Below are positions 34,563 through 43,810 of a DNA stretch of 64,000 bases, in pieces; position 1 is the first letter of the stretch; each line of letters begins with the position of its first letter. Where the stretch lies: positions 124,001 through 188,000 of the forward strand of contig NZ_BDBC01000029.1 of NCBI RefSeq assembly GCF_001612785.1, written 5' to 3'. The position numbers and the translations under genes were made by a program. The notes under the pieces were generated by a model that had not been told where the DNA came from, did not search any database, and saw only the letters and a program-made list of their open reading frames with translations. The DNA is from Nocardia beijingensis NBRC 16342 (GTDB taxonomy: Bacteria > Actinomycetota > Actinomycetes > Mycobacteriales > Mycobacteriaceae).

Positions 34563-35642
34563 TCAGACGTCGGTGGAGAAGCGGATGCCGCCGTCGGGAA
34601 TCTCCACGCCGGGCCAGACGCGGGCGCCGCGCAGCAGCTCGCAACGAGCGCCGATGTTCGCGCCGTCGCCGATGACGCCGTCGCGGACCAGCGCGCGGGG
34701 GCCGATGCGCGCCCCGAAGCCGATGATGGTGCGTTCGACGGTGGCGCCCGCCTCGATCACCGCGCCGTCGAAGACGACCGCGCCGTCCAACCGCGCGCCC
34801 GCCCCGATCTCCGCGCCGCGGCCGACGACCGTGCCGCCGATGAGCAGCGCGCCAGGAGCGACGCCCGCGCTGGGATGCACCAGCGATTCACCGCGCTGAC
34901 CCGGCAGGGCGGGGGAGGGCGCGATGCCGCGAACCAGGTCGGCGGAACCCCGGACGAAGTCCTCGGGGGTGCCCATGTCGCGCCAGTAGGAGGCGTCGAC
35001 GTACCCCTGGACGCGGGCGCCTTCGGTCAGCAGCGCAGGGAACACCTCACGCTCCACCGACACCGGACGCCCGGCCGGGATCTTCTCGATGTACTCGCGG
35101 CGAAAGACGTAGCATCCGGCGTTGATCTGGTCGGTCGGCGGATCCTGGGTCTTCTCCAGGAACGCGGTGACCCGGCCGTCCGCGTCGGTGGGCACACAGC
35201 CGAACGCGCGCGGGTCGCTGACCCGGACCAGGTGCAGCGTCACGTCGGCGCGGGTGGACTCGTGCGTGTCGAGCACCGCGCCGAGGTCGGTGCCGCCGAG
35301 CACGTCGCCGTTGAACACCATCACGTTGTCCGCGCGCAGCTTGGGCAGCACGTTGCGGATCGCGCCTCCGGTGCCGAGCGGCTCGGTCTCGGTGACGTAC
35401 TCGATCTCCAGGCCCAGCTCGGCGCCGTCGCCGAAGTACTCCTCGAACACCTCCGCCTTGAACGACGTGCCCAGCACCACGTGGGTGATCCCGGCCTCCG
35501 CGATCCGGGCGAGCAGGTGGGTCAGGAACGGGAGCCCGGCCGTCGGCAGCATCGGCTTGGGCGCCGAGAGGGTCAGCGGCCGTAGCCGGGTTCCCTGCCC
35601 GCCGACCAGGATCACCGCGTCGGTGCCTGCATTTCCTGCCAT
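34563..35642 (-). CDS. manC: Mannose-1-phosphate guanylyltransferase
   Basis: A 359-residue sugar nucleotidyltransferase, made of an NTP_transferase domain (AVILVGGQGTRLRPLT at residues 9-24, PKPMLPTAG, and the metal-binding Asp in VMVFNGDVLGGTDL) and a C-terminal left-handed beta-helix of hexapeptide repeats (VGRGAEIGAGARLDGAVVFDGAVIEAGA). It makes GDP-mannose from GTP and mannose-1-phosphate for LAM, PIMs and glycoproteins. The order manC-wbbL-rmlD matches M. tuberculosis Rv3264c-Rv3266c, where this gene is usually called manB or manC, which supports the call. ATG 35642 follows AGGGGAGCTCG. Confidence 0.88.
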   Translation of the reverse strand: MAGNAGTDAVILVGGQGTRLRPLTLSAPKPMLPTAGLPFLTHLLARIAEAGITHVVLGTSFKAEVFEEYFGDGAELGLEIEYVTETEPLGTGGAIRNVLPKLRADNVMVFNGDVLGGTDLGAVLDTHESTRADVTLHLVRVSDPRAFGCVPTDADGRVTAFLEKTQDPPTDQINAGCYVFRREYIEKIPAGRPVSVEREVFPALLTEGARVQGYVDASYWRDMGTPEDFVRGSADLVRGIAPSPALPGQRGESLVHPSAGVAPGALLIGGTVVGRGAEIGAGARLDGAVVFDGAVIEAGATVERTIIGFGARIGPRALVRDGVIGDGANIGARCELLRGARVWPGVEIPDGGIRFSTDV

Positions 35643-35686
35643 CGAGCTCCCCTGTTCACAAGGTCGTTTTCCGCCGCCGACGCCGG

Positions 35687-36583
35687 TTACCCGGCGTCGC
35701 GCGCCTGCTGGCGCAGGGCAGATCGAACCGCAATCCGCGAGCGGATCGCAAGTCCGGCCCGCAGCGCCAGCCGCAGCGGAGCCTGCCACCAGTGCGGATG
35801 CCGATCGGCCTGGAACCGGTAGGCGCTGGCGTGGTGGGCGGGCAGCATCTTCTCGGGATGACGGCCCGCCGCGTGACCCTTGGCATGGGTGACCTCGGCG
35901 TCCGGCACGAAAACGTTGTGCCAGCCCGCCTTGCCCATCCGGTCGCCGAAGTCGACGTCCTCCATGTACATGAAGTAGCGGGAATCGAAGCCGTCGATCG
36001 AGTCGAACGCCGCGCGCCGCACCAGCAGGCACGACCCCGACAGCCAGCCGACGGCCCGCTCGGAGATCTCCTCGTTCTCCTGCCGGTACCTGCGGGTCCA
36101 CGGGTTGGACTTCCACACCGTGCCCAGGATCGCGTGTCCGGCGCCGTCGAGCAGGCCGGGCACCCGGCGGGCCGACGGATACACGCTGCCGTCCGGCTCC
36201 AGCACCAGCGGTCCGAGCGCGCCCGCGCGCGGCCAGCGCTTGGCGGCGGCGAGCAGCTTGTCGATGGAATCGGTGCCCCAGCGGATGTCCGGGTTCGCGA
36301 TCACGACGAATTCGATGGCCGGATCGATCTCCGCGACCGCCCGGTTGATCGCGCCGCCGTAACCGATGTTGCCGCCGGTGCGCAGCAGCCGCACGTGGGA
36401 ATTGGCCTCGGCGACCAGCTCCGGCACACCGTCCACCGACCCGTTGTCGGCGAGGATCACCTGAGGTTTCTCGGCGGTGGCCCCGGCTAGTGTGCTGATG
36501 AAGTGCTCGAGGTGCTCACCCGGCGAGTAGGTCACCGTGACGACGGCCAGGCCCGCGGGCGCGGCGGATGCGGAATCACTCAC
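35687..36583 (-). CDS. wbbL: Rhamnosyltransferase WbbL (GT2 family)
   Basis: A family-2 glycosyltransferase of 298 residues. It transfers rhamnose from dTDP-Rha to decaprenyl-PP-GlcNAc, forming the linker that joins arabinogalactan to peptidoglycan. Motifs are VVTVTYSPGEHLEHF, VILADNGSVDG, NIGYGGAINRA, ANPDIRW (DxD-like metal site) and the GSCLLVRRAAFDSIDGFDSRYFMYMEDVDFGDR region with the catalytic ED. Cytoplasmic, at the membrane. It lies next to rmlD, which makes its donor. GTG 36583 has AAGG at better distance than TTG 36592. Synteny with Rv3265c makes the assignment firm. Confidence 0.9.
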   Translation of the reverse strand: MSDSASAAPAGLAVVTVTYSPGEHLEHFISTLAGATAEKPQVILADNGSVDGVPELVAEANSHVRLLRTGGNIGYGGAINRAVAEIDPAIEFVVIANPDIRWGTDSIDKLLAAAKRWPRAGALGPLVLEPDGSVYPSARRVPGLLDGAGHAILGTVWKSNPWTRRYRQENEEISERAVGWLSGSCLLVRRAAFDSIDGFDSRYFMYMEDVDFGDRMGKAGWHNVFVPDAEVTHAKGHAAGRHPEKMLPAHHASAYRFQADRHPHWWQAPLRLALRAGLAIRSRIAVRSALRQQARDAG

Positions 36584-36750
36584 GACAGCCAACCTTAACG
36601 GGCGCGGGCGCGCGCCGTCCGTGCATGGTTGAGGGGACCGCGGAGTACGCCTGGTGGACGGAGCCGGACGTCGCTTGCCGATGACTCGCGCATGGCCCGC
36701 GACGGCGCCGGGAGACCAGATGGGCGTGGCCGGAGTGCAGGTGGATCACC

Positions 36751-37620
36751 TCAACCCGACCGCCGCGCCAGCGCGTCACCCAGTGCGGTGCGCCAATCCC
36801 GCAGCGGCGTGAGACCGGCGTCGTTCCAGGCTCGCGGCGACAGCACCGAAAACGCCGGCCGCCGTGCGGGTCTGGGGAACGCGGAGGAGTCGCACGGCCG
36901 GACGCGCTCCGGATCGGCGCCGACCCCGGCGAACACCGCGCGGGCGAGTTCGAAGCGACTGGCCCGCCCGGCGTTGGTGGCGTGCAGCACCCGTGGCGCG
37001 TCCGGCCTGCCCGCCAATTCCAGCAGCGCGGCGGCCAGGTCGGCGGCGTAGGTGGGGGAGCCGACCTCGTCGTCGACCACGTCGACGGTGTCGCGTTCGC
37101 GCTCCAGCCGCAGCATCGTGGCGACGAAATCGCCGCCGCGCCCGGTGTATACCCACGCGGTGCGCACTACGTGCGCGTCCGGGCAGCGGCTCAGCACCGC
37201 CTGTTCGCCCGCGAGCTTGGACGCCCCGTACACGGAGGTCGGTCCGGTCACATCGCCGGTGTCGTACGGGCGATCGTGGGTACCTGGAAAGACGTAATCG
37301 GTGGACAGATGGATCAGCCGGGCGCCGACGTCAGCGCAGACGCCGGCGAGCACGGCGGGTCCGGTGGCGTTGCCCGCGTACGCCGCCTCGGCTTCGGTTT
37401 CGGCCAGGTCGACGGCGGTATAGGCGGCGCAGTTGAGCACCACGTCGCCGGGCGCGAGCACCGCGCGCACGGCGGCGGGGTCGGTGATGTCGAGTTCGGC
37501 GCGCCCGTAGCCGCTGGCGGCAGGAGCGAGACGTCGCAGTTCCCGGCCCACCTGTCCGCGCGCCCCGGTGACGACGAGGCGAGCGGGCACGGTGGATTCG
37601 GGCGCGGTGGGGTCGGTCAC
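36751..37620 (-). CDS. rmlD: dTDP-4-dehydrorhamnose reductase RmlD
   Basis: A 289-residue NADPH-dependent reductase that finishes dTDP-L-rhamnose synthesis, the donor for WbbL. It has the nucleotide-binding VVTGARGQVGRELR, a LNCAAYTAVDLAETE segment, the SDR catalytic STDYVFPG and Y-x3-K in SVYGASKLAGEQ. GTG 37620 is the start. The gene precedes wbbL with 167 bp between them (36584-36750), in which no gene is seen. It is divergent from the LCP gene. Confidence 0.92.
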   Translation of the reverse strand: MTDPTAPESTVPARLVVTGARGQVGRELRRLAPAASGYGRAELDITDPAAVRAVLAPGDVVLNCAAYTAVDLAETEAEAAYAGNATGPAVLAGVCADVGARLIHLSTDYVFPGTHDRPYDTGDVTGPTSVYGASKLAGEQAVLSRCPDAHVVRTAWVYTGRGGDFVATMLRLERERDTVDVVDDEVGSPTYAADLAAALLELAGRPDAPRVLHATNAGRASRFELARAVFAGVGADPERVRPCDSSAFPRPARRPAFSVLSPRAWNDAGLTPLRDWRTALGDALARRSG

Positions 37621-37680
37621 GGGCGCAAGTCTGGCACGCCGCCACGTTCCCGGTTACGGCCGTTCGCGAGCACTGTTCGA

Positions 37681-37686
37681 TAGCCT
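37681..37686 (+). promoter_or_regulatory. Possible -10 box (TAGCCT) of the LCP gene within a dyad
   Basis: TAGCCT lies 46 bp before GTG 37733 and inside the inverted repeat GATAG-N7-CTATC (37679-37695), so a regulator binding the dyad could block or shape the promoter. Confidence 0.35.
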
Positions 37687-37732
37687 TGTGCTATCGGGGG
37701 ATCCCCAATCGGGCGGGGCGAGCGGCAACAGG

Positions 37733-39286
37733 GTGGCGGATCGGTTGCGCACGCGTCGCCGGCACACCGAGTTTCGGCGAGAGGATGCGGACTTGTCGCA
37801 GCGGAGGGGCACATCGGCGGCGTCGCGGGCGACCGGACCTGGCGACCGGGCCTTCGGGCCGTTGCGCTCGCTCGCCGTGGCCGCCGCCGTGATCGTGCTG
37901 GCGCTCACCGGTTTCGCATGGCACAGCGTCGACGGGCTGGTCGCGAACATCGAGCGCCTCGGTGATCTCGGCCTGGGCGGCAGCCGCGACGGCGCGGTGG
38001 ACATCCTGCTGGTCGGTGTGGACAGCCGCACCGACGCGCACGGCAACCCGCTGTCGGACGCCGAGCGCGCGATGCTGCACGCGGGCGACGAGGTCGGCAC
38101 CAACACCGACACCATCATCCTGCTGCGCGTGCCCAACGACGGACGCTCGGCCACCGCGATCTCGATTCCGCGCGATTCCTACGTCACCATTCCCGGGCTG
38201 GGGATGGGCAAGATCAACTCCGCTTACGGCGCGACGAAGGCGACCCAGTTCCAGAAGCTCCTCGATCAGGGGGTCTCGAACGCCGACGCGGAACGGCAGT
38301 CCACCCAGGCGGGCAGGCAGGCGCTGATCAAGACGGTGGCGGGACTCACCGGCATCACCGTCGACCACTACGCCGAGGTGAGTCTGCTCGGCTTCGCGCT
38401 GCTCACCGACGCCGTCGGTGGCGTCGAGGTGTGCCTGAAGAACCCGGTCGACGAGTGGATGTCCGGCGCGAGATTCCCCGCGGGGCGTCAGCGGCTGGAC
38501 GGCCCACGGGCACTGAGTTTCGTGCGCCAGCGCCACGACCTGCCGCGCGGCGACATCGACCGCATCGTGCGCCAGCAGGTGTTCATGGCCCAGCTGGTGC
38601 AGCAGGTGCTCAGCGCGAAGACCCTGGGCAACCCGGTCAAGCTCCAGCAACTCAGCGAAGCGGTGGGGCGGACCATCGTGCTGGACGAGGACTGGGACGT
38701 GCTGGCGTTCCTGCAACGGTTGAAGGATCTGTCCGGCGGACAGGTGAAATTCGAGACGATTCCGGTCGCCGACCTCAACGGCGAGACCGGCAACGGCGAA
38801 TCGGTGGTCAAGGTCGAGCCCAAGGCGGTCAAGTCCTACGTCGCGTCGCTGGTCGGCGACAACCCGGCCCCGCGCAACGCCGATACCGGCTTCGATCCCG
38901 CGACGGTGACGGTCAGCGTCTACAACGCGGGCGGCATCGGCGGGCTCGCGGCCGAGGTCGCGCAGGCGCTGAGCGCCAAGGGTTTTCGCCAGGGCACCGT
39001 CTCCAACTACAGCGGCAGCCGCGTCACCAGCAGCCGGGTGCTCGCGGCCGACACCGCGAGCCCGAAGGCGCAGGCGGTGGCCAAGGCGCTCGGCGGGCTG
39101 ACGGTCATCGCCGATCCGGCGCTGTCCCCGGATTCGGTGAGTGTCGTGCTGGCGAGCGACTATTCTGGTCCGGGCTCGTCGGCGAGCCGGATGTTCGATC
39201 TGTCCGGAACGTCGACCGCGGCCACCCCAGTCCCGCCCGCTCCACCGATCGACGCAGGCCAGAACGGACCGAAATGCGTGAACTGA
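37733..39286 (+). CDS. LCP (LytR-CpsA-Psr) family ligase with LytR_C domain
   Basis: About 517 residues. A short cytoplasmic lead, one transmembrane helix near residues 48-66 (LAVAAAVIVLALTGFAW), an extracellular LCP domain (DILLVGVDSRTD, GTNTDTIILLR with the catalytic Arg/Asp network, SIPRDSYVTIPG, and RALSFVRQRHDLPRGDIDRIVRQQ), and a C-terminal LytR_C domain (VTVSVYNAGGIGG). In mycobacteria the equivalent protein (Lcp1, Rv3267) joins arabinogalactan to peptidoglycan, fitting the wbbL/rmlD neighbourhood. GTG 37733 is chosen because upstream candidates run into the divergent rmlD; TTG 37793 is possible. The next gene follows 3 bp later. Confidence 0.9.
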   Translation: MADRLRTRRRHTEFRREDADLSQRRGTSAASRATGPGDRAFGPLRSLAVAAAVIVLALTGFAWHSVDGLVANIERLGDLGLGGSRDGAVDILLVGVDSRTDAHGNPLSDAERAMLHAGDEVGTNTDTIILLRVPNDGRSATAISIPRDSYVTIPGLGMGKINSAYGATKATQFQKLLDQGVSNADAERQSTQAGRQALIKTVAGLTGITVDHYAEVSLLGFALLTDAVGGVEVCLKNPVDEWMSGARFPAGRQRLDGPRALSFVRQRHDLPRGDIDRIVRQQVFMAQLVQQVLSAKTLGNPVKLQQLSEAVGRTIVLDEDWDVLAFLQRLKDLSGGQVKFETIPVADLNGETGNGESVVKVEPKAVKSYVASLVGDNPAPRNADTGFDPATVTVSVYNAGGIGGLAAEVAQALSAKGFRQGTVSNYSGSRVTSSRVLAADTASPKAQAVAKALGGLTVIADPALSPDSVSVVLASDYSGPGSSASRMFDLSGTSTAATPVPPAPPIDAGQNGPKCVN

Positions 39287-39289
39287 ACC

Positions 39290-40012
39290 ATGCGTGACAT
39301 CGACCAGGCACATACGCTCACCGAAGCGGTACTCGATCCCATCCTCGCCCGCGAACCCGCGGGCCCGCGCGTCACCTACTACGACGACGCGACCGGCGCG
39401 CGCATCGAGTTGTCCGGCGCGACGCTGGCGAACTGGGCGGCCAAGACCGCCAATCTCGTTCGCGACGAGTTCGGCCTGAGCCCCGGCGCACGAGTCGCCG
39501 TGCTGCTCCCGGCGCACTGGCAGACCGCCGCGGTACTGCTGGGTTGCTGGTGGGCGGGCACCGAGGTGGTGCTGCATCCGGACCGGGACGCCGATCTGGC
39601 TTTGGTCACCCCGGACCGCCTGGACGACGCCGACGGAGCGGGCGAGGTCGCGGCGCTGTCGCTGGATGCCATGGGTTCGCCGGTGCGCGACCTGCCGGCG
39701 GGCGTCACCGACTTCGCCACCTCGGTGCGCGTGCACGGCGACCAGTTCCTCCCGCGCGGCGCGGGCGTCGCGCTCGACGGGATGCCGGTCGCGGAGGTAC
39801 TCACCGAGGCGCGGAAATCGGCCATGCGCCAGGGCTTCGCCGAAGGGGACCGGGTGCTGTCGAGCACGCCGTGGGACACCCCGGCCGAACTCATCGACGG
39901 ATACCTCGCGGTGCTGGCCGCGGGCGCGTCGCTGGTGCAGGTGGTCAACCCCGATCCGGCGCTGCGTGATCGGCGCATCGCTTCGGAGCGGGTGACCGCG
40001 CAGCGCGGCTGA
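39290..40012 (+). CDS. TIGR03089 family protein (truncated AMP-binding-like)
   Basis: A 240-residue member of the actinobacterial TIGR03089 family, which resembles only the N-terminal part of acyl-CoA synthetases. YYDDATGARIELSGATLANWAAKTANLVRDE and ARVAVLLPAHWQTAAVLLGCWWAGTEVV match that domain. The ATP-binding P-loop and adenylation motifs of full enzymes are absent, so it is unlikely to be catalytic. It starts 3 bp after the LCP stop, as in Rv3267-Rv3268, so it is translated with it and probably has an envelope-related but unknown role. Confidence 0.85.
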   Translation: MRDIDQAHTLTEAVLDPILAREPAGPRVTYYDDATGARIELSGATLANWAAKTANLVRDEFGLSPGARVAVLLPAHWQTAAVLLGCWWAGTEVVLHPDRDADLALVTPDRLDDADGAGEVAALSLDAMGSPVRDLPAGVTDFATSVRVHGDQFLPRGAGVALDGMPVAEVLTEARKSAMRQGFAEGDRVLSSTPWDTPAELIDGYLAVLAAGASLVQVVNPDPALRDRRIASERVTAQRG

Positions 40013-40116
40013 GCCGCTCCTACCACGGTATAAGCGCCGAATCCGACCTGAGGACGTTCCACAACCCGGCAGGGTTCCGTACGGTGGACTCATCGCCACG
40101 ACGACGAGGTTGGACT

Positions 40117-41418
40117 ATGAAGCCGCATTATTGGTTCCGCTGGTTGTCCGTGCAGGGCGCGCCTCGTCTCGTCCTGCGCATGCAGGCGCGCCGCGGTGAT
40201 CCGTTCGCCGAACTGATGGCCGGTCCCGCCGGCTTCGACGACCCCTATCCGCTGATCGAGCGGATGCGCGGCGAGACGAGGCTGCTGCGCACCCCGATCG
40301 CGTTCGCGACCTTCGACCACGAGCTGTGCCGCTCGATCCTGCGCGACAGCCGGTTCGGCGTGCGCACCACCGAGAGCTTCAACATTCCCAAGCCGTTGCG
40401 CAAGCTCGCCGAGCGTTTCCCGCTGCCGCCGAATCCGGTGGAGCCGCCGTCGATGCTGGTGATCGATCCGCCGGAGCACACCGCGATGCGCAAACCGGTG
40501 GCATCGGCCTTCACCCCGCGCGCGATCCGCAGGCTGCGCGACCGCGTCGAAGCGGTCACGGAGGAATTGCTGGACGGTCTGCCCTCGCACGGTTCCGCGG
40601 ACCTGATCCACTCGTTCGCCTCCCAGGTGCCGATCGCCATCATCTCGGAGATGCTCGGCTTCCCGGACGAGGACAAGGCGCTGTTCCTCGACTGGGGCGA
40701 TCAGATGACGCCCCTGCTGGACGTCGGTATCCCGTGGCGTGCGCACCGGACAGCGATGCGGGCCATGGAGGTGATGAACGACTATCTCGACCGGCACATC
40801 GAGCGGTTGCGCCGCGAGCCGGGCGAGGACATCCTCAGCAGCCTGGTCGCCGCGGGGGAGCTGGACTCCTACGCGCTCAAGGCCACCGCGAGCCTGCTCA
40901 TGGGCGCGGGCTTCGAGACGACGGTCAACCTGATCGGCAACGGCGCCGCGCAGTTGCTGGCCCATCCGGATCAGCTGGAGCGGCTGCGCGAAGAGCCCGA
41001 GCTGTGGCCCAACGCCGTCGAGGAGATCCTGCGCTTCGACTCCCCGGTGCAGACCACGGCGCGCACCGCGCTGACCGACGTGGAGATCGACGGCATGCGG
41101 GTGCGCGCGGGCAACACGGTGGTGCTGTCGCTGGCGGGCGCCAATCGCGATCCCGCGGTCTTCACCGATCCGGGGCGATTCGACGTCGGACGCGAGAACG
41201 CGAAGGACCATCTGTCGTTCAGCAGCGGCGTGCACGTCTGCCTGGGAGCGAGTCTGGCTCGGATGGAAGGCGTCCATGCCCTGCGGGCCCTGTTCGACCG
41301 GTTCCCTGACCTGCGCCTGGACGGCCCGCTGCGGCGGCGCGCGTTGTTCACGCTGCACGGGTACGAGCGGATGCCGGTGCACCTCGGCCAGCGCGCGCAG
41401 GCCCCGGAGCCGGTCTGA
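40117..41418 (+). CDS. Cytochrome P450
   Basis: A 433-residue soluble bacterial P450. It has the I-helix LLMGAGFETTVN with acidic/Thr pair, the ExxR motif EEILR, the PERF-like DPGRFDVGRENAKDHLSFSSG and the heme loop SSGVHVCLGASLAR with C375 as heme ligand. No membrane anchor. It must receive electrons from ferredoxin and reductase encoded elsewhere. ATG 40117 follows ACGAGG. Its stop abuts the stop of the convergent response-regulator gene with no base between. The substrate cannot be guessed. Confidence 0.93.
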   Translation: MKPHYWFRWLSVQGAPRLVLRMQARRGDPFAELMAGPAGFDDPYPLIERMRGETRLLRTPIAFATFDHELCRSILRDSRFGVRTTESFNIPKPLRKLAERFPLPPNPVEPPSMLVIDPPEHTAMRKPVASAFTPRAIRRLRDRVEAVTEELLDGLPSHGSADLIHSFASQVPIAIISEMLGFPDEDKALFLDWGDQMTPLLDVGIPWRAHRTAMRAMEVMNDYLDRHIERLRREPGEDILSSLVAAGELDSYALKATASLLMGAGFETTVNLIGNGAAQLLAHPDQLERLREEPELWPNAVEEILRFDSPVQTTARTALTDVEIDGMRVRAGNTVVLSLAGANRDPAVFTDPGRFDVGRENAKDHLSFSSGVHVCLGASLARMEGVHALRALFDRFPDLRLDGPLRRRALFTLHGYERMPVHLGQRAQAPEPV

Positions 41419-42120
41419 TCAGCCCGTGGTCTTCCAGACGTAGCGGGTCTTCGGGCGTCCGGCCCGGCCGTAGTCGGAGCGGCGGACGACCAGTCCGTCG
41501 TCGGCCAGCTTCTCCAGATAGCGCCATGCGGTGATGCGCGAGACGCCGATCGAGGTCGCGGTGTCCGCGGCGGTCACCCCATCGGCTTCGGCCGCGCGCA
41601 CGGTGCGGGAGATCTCGTCGAGGGTCTGCGGCGCGACCCCCTTGGGGGTCGTCGCGCGCTGGTCGGTGGTGCGCAGGGCGCTCAACGCCCGGTCGATGTC
41701 GTGCTGGGAGATGGCGCTCTCACCGGCCGGCAGCGCGGTGCGGAACTCGCGATAGCGGTCCAGTTTGTCGCGGAAGGCGGCGAAGGTGAACGGCTTCAGC
41801 AGATACAGCACGACGCCGTGCGACACCGCGGTGCGCACCATGGCCAGATCCCGGGCGGACGTGATCGCGATGACGTCCGGGCGCGGCGCGAGGCCGGTCA
41901 GCGCGGCGGCGACGTCCAAGCCGCTGGCGTCGGGGAGACCGATGTCCATCAGCACCAGGTCGATCGGTGTGCCCTCGGCCGCGGCGTCGGCCGCCGCGCG
42001 CATCGCCTCGCGTCCGGTGTGGGCGATGCCGACGGGTGTGAATCCGGCGATGCGCTCCACATAGGCGCGGTGCGCCTCCGCGATCAGCGGCTCGTCCTCG
42101 ACGATCAGCACACGGATCAT
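41419..42120 (-). CDS. CitB/DcuR-type response regulator
   Basis: A 233-residue response regulator. Receiver domain residues 1-120 with acidic pocket VEDE, phosphoacceptor Asp in LVLMDIGLPDASG and the conserved Lys in YLLKPF. A C-terminal winged HTH follows (DGVTAADTATSIGVSRITAWRYLEKLADDGLVVRRSDYGRAGRP), typical of the CitB/DctR family. It shares ATGA with the upstream sensor kinase. The divergent dctA transporter, 122 bp upstream of the kinase, is the likely target. ATG 42120. Confidence 0.92.
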   Translation of the reverse strand: MIRVLIVEDEPLIAEAHRAYVERIAGFTPVGIAHTGREAMRAAADAAAEGTPIDLVLMDIGLPDASGLDVAAALTGLAPRPDVIAITSARDLAMVRTAVSHGVVLYLLKPFTFAAFRDKLDRYREFRTALPAGESAISQHDIDRALSALRTTDQRATTPKGVAPQTLDEISRTVRAAEADGVTAADTATSIGVSRITAWRYLEKLADDGLVVRRSDYGRAGRPKTRYVWKTTG

Positions 42121-43688
42121 CGTGCTTCCTTTCGTGGGATCGTCACGGTCACCGCGCTTTCGGGATCCCGTTCGGTGTGAATGCTTCCCCCGTGCCTGGC
42201 CACCAAACGGTGGACCAGCGCGAGACCGAGCCCGTGGTGGTCGGCCTTGGTCGAATAACCACGCTGGGACGCGCGGGCGAACATCTCCGCCGACATCCCG
42301 GGACCGCTGTCGGCGACCCGGATGTAGAGCGTCGACCCGTCCCCGGCGTCGCCTCGCTGGTGGCGCAGCGTGACCTCCACCCAGCCGGATGTGCTGTCCG
42401 CCGCCGCATCGATCGCGTTGTCGACGAGATTGCCCACCAGCGTGACGGTTTCGTGCGGCGACAGCGGGTCCACCGAATCGAGCGCGGTGTCGTCGGTGAT
42501 GGTCAGCTCGATGCCGCGTTCGGCGGCCTGGTTCACCTTGCCGAGCAGCAGCGCGGCCAAGGCGGGCGCGCCCACCGCCGCGAACAGCCGATCGATCAGC
42601 GACTGGGACAACTCGAGTTCCGCGGTGGCGAACTCGACGGCCTCGCGGTGGCGGCCCAGCTCCACCATGGTGACCACGGTGTGCAACCGGTTGGCCGACT
42701 CGTGCGCCTGCGCCTGCAACGACGCGGCGAAGCTGCGCACGGAGTCGAGTTCGCCCATCACCGCCTGCAATTCGGTGTGGTCGCGGATGGTCATCACGGT
42801 GCCGATCGCCCGGCCTTCCCATTCCACGGTGTCCTGGTTGACCAGCAGAATCCGGTCGGTGGTCACGTGCATCTCGTCGCGGACCGTGCCCCAGCTCATC
42901 CGTTGCAGCGACAGCGGCAGGTCGCTGCGGCGCACCTGGCCCGCGGGCAGATCGAGCAGGCGGCGTGCCTCGTCGTTGACCACTTCGGCGTCCTCGCCGG
43001 ACGCGCCGAACACCACCAGGCCCTCGTGCACCGAGTGCAGCACGGCGTCGTGGTGCTCGTACATCACGCGCAACTCGTCGGGCGCGAGACCGTGCGTTTG
43101 CCGACGCAGCCTGCGGCTCAACAGGAACGATCCGCCCGCGGCCAGCACCAGCCCGGCCCCCGCGACGCCGAGGATCACCGGGAACTGGGTGGCGACCTGG
43201 TCGCCGATCTTCGCGCGGGTCACGCCAGCGGAGACCAGCGCGACGATCCGCCCGTGGTCGTGCACCGGCGTCACCGCCCGGATGGACGGACCGAGGGTGC
43301 CGGTGAACGTCTCGGTGAAGGTCTCCCCGGCCAGCGCGCGATCGATGGTGCCGCTGAACGGCAGCCCGATCATCGCGGGGTTGGTGTGCGTGAAGCGGGT
43401 CCGGTCCGGCGCCATGACCACGATGAAATCCATGCCGGTCTCGCGCCGGATCTCCTCGGTCACCGGCTGCAACAGCGCTGTCGGATCCGAGCTGCGCAGC
43501 GCGTCGATGGTGGAGGGCGCGTCGGCCACGCTCACCGCGACGTCGGTGACCTCCCTGGTGGTGGTGACGTCGCTGTCGTGCCTGGCGTCCAGGACCGCGA
43601 GCACCACGCCGATCCCGATCATCACCGCGAGCACGACCAACTGGAAGACGAACGCCTGCCCGGCGAGGGAGAGCCGACCGCGTCTCAC
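42117..43688 (-). CDS. CitA/DcuS-type sensor histidine kinase
   Basis: A 523-residue membrane kinase. Transmembrane helix 1 at about residues 8-30 (AFVFQLVVLAVMIGIGVVLAV), an extracellular PAS-like sensor about 35-175 (typical of dicarboxylate and citrate sensors), helix 2 about 176-198, a cytoplasmic PAS, then the H-box QAQAHESANRLHTV and an ATPase domain with VGNLVDNAIDAA (N-box), VADSGPGM (G1) and HGLGLALVHRLV (G2). It controls the overlapping response-regulator gene. Location next to dctA suggests it senses C4-dicarboxylates. GTG 43688. Confidence 0.92.
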   Translation of the reverse strand: MRRGRLSLAGQAFVFQLVVLAVMIGIGVVLAVLDARHDSDVTTTREVTDVAVSVADAPSTIDALRSSDPTALLQPVTEEIRRETGMDFIVVMAPDRTRFTHTNPAMIGLPFSGTIDRALAGETFTETFTGTLGPSIRAVTPVHDHGRIVALVSAGVTRAKIGDQVATQFPVILGVAGAGLVLAAGGSFLLSRRLRRQTHGLAPDELRVMYEHHDAVLHSVHEGLVVFGASGEDAEVVNDEARRLLDLPAGQVRRSDLPLSLQRMSWGTVRDEMHVTTDRILLVNQDTVEWEGRAIGTVMTIRDHTELQAVMGELDSVRSFAASLQAQAHESANRLHTVVTMVELGRHREAVEFATAELELSQSLIDRLFAAVGAPALAALLLGKVNQAAERGIELTITDDTALDSVDPLSPHETVTLVGNLVDNAIDAAADSTSGWVEVTLRHQRGDAGDGSTLYIRVADSGPGMSAEMFARASQRGYSTKADHHGLGLALVHRLVARHGGSIHTERDPESAVTVTIPRKEAR

Positions 43689-43810
43689 AAGCTCTTCCTC
43701 CGCTGAACGTAATGCACCAAACAGTGACCGGGATCACCCGGCCGACCATCATTCTGCCTGGAAGGCGCGAGCCGCCTCGCGCCGGTACCTTTCGAAGGGA
43801 AATCCTCGCT

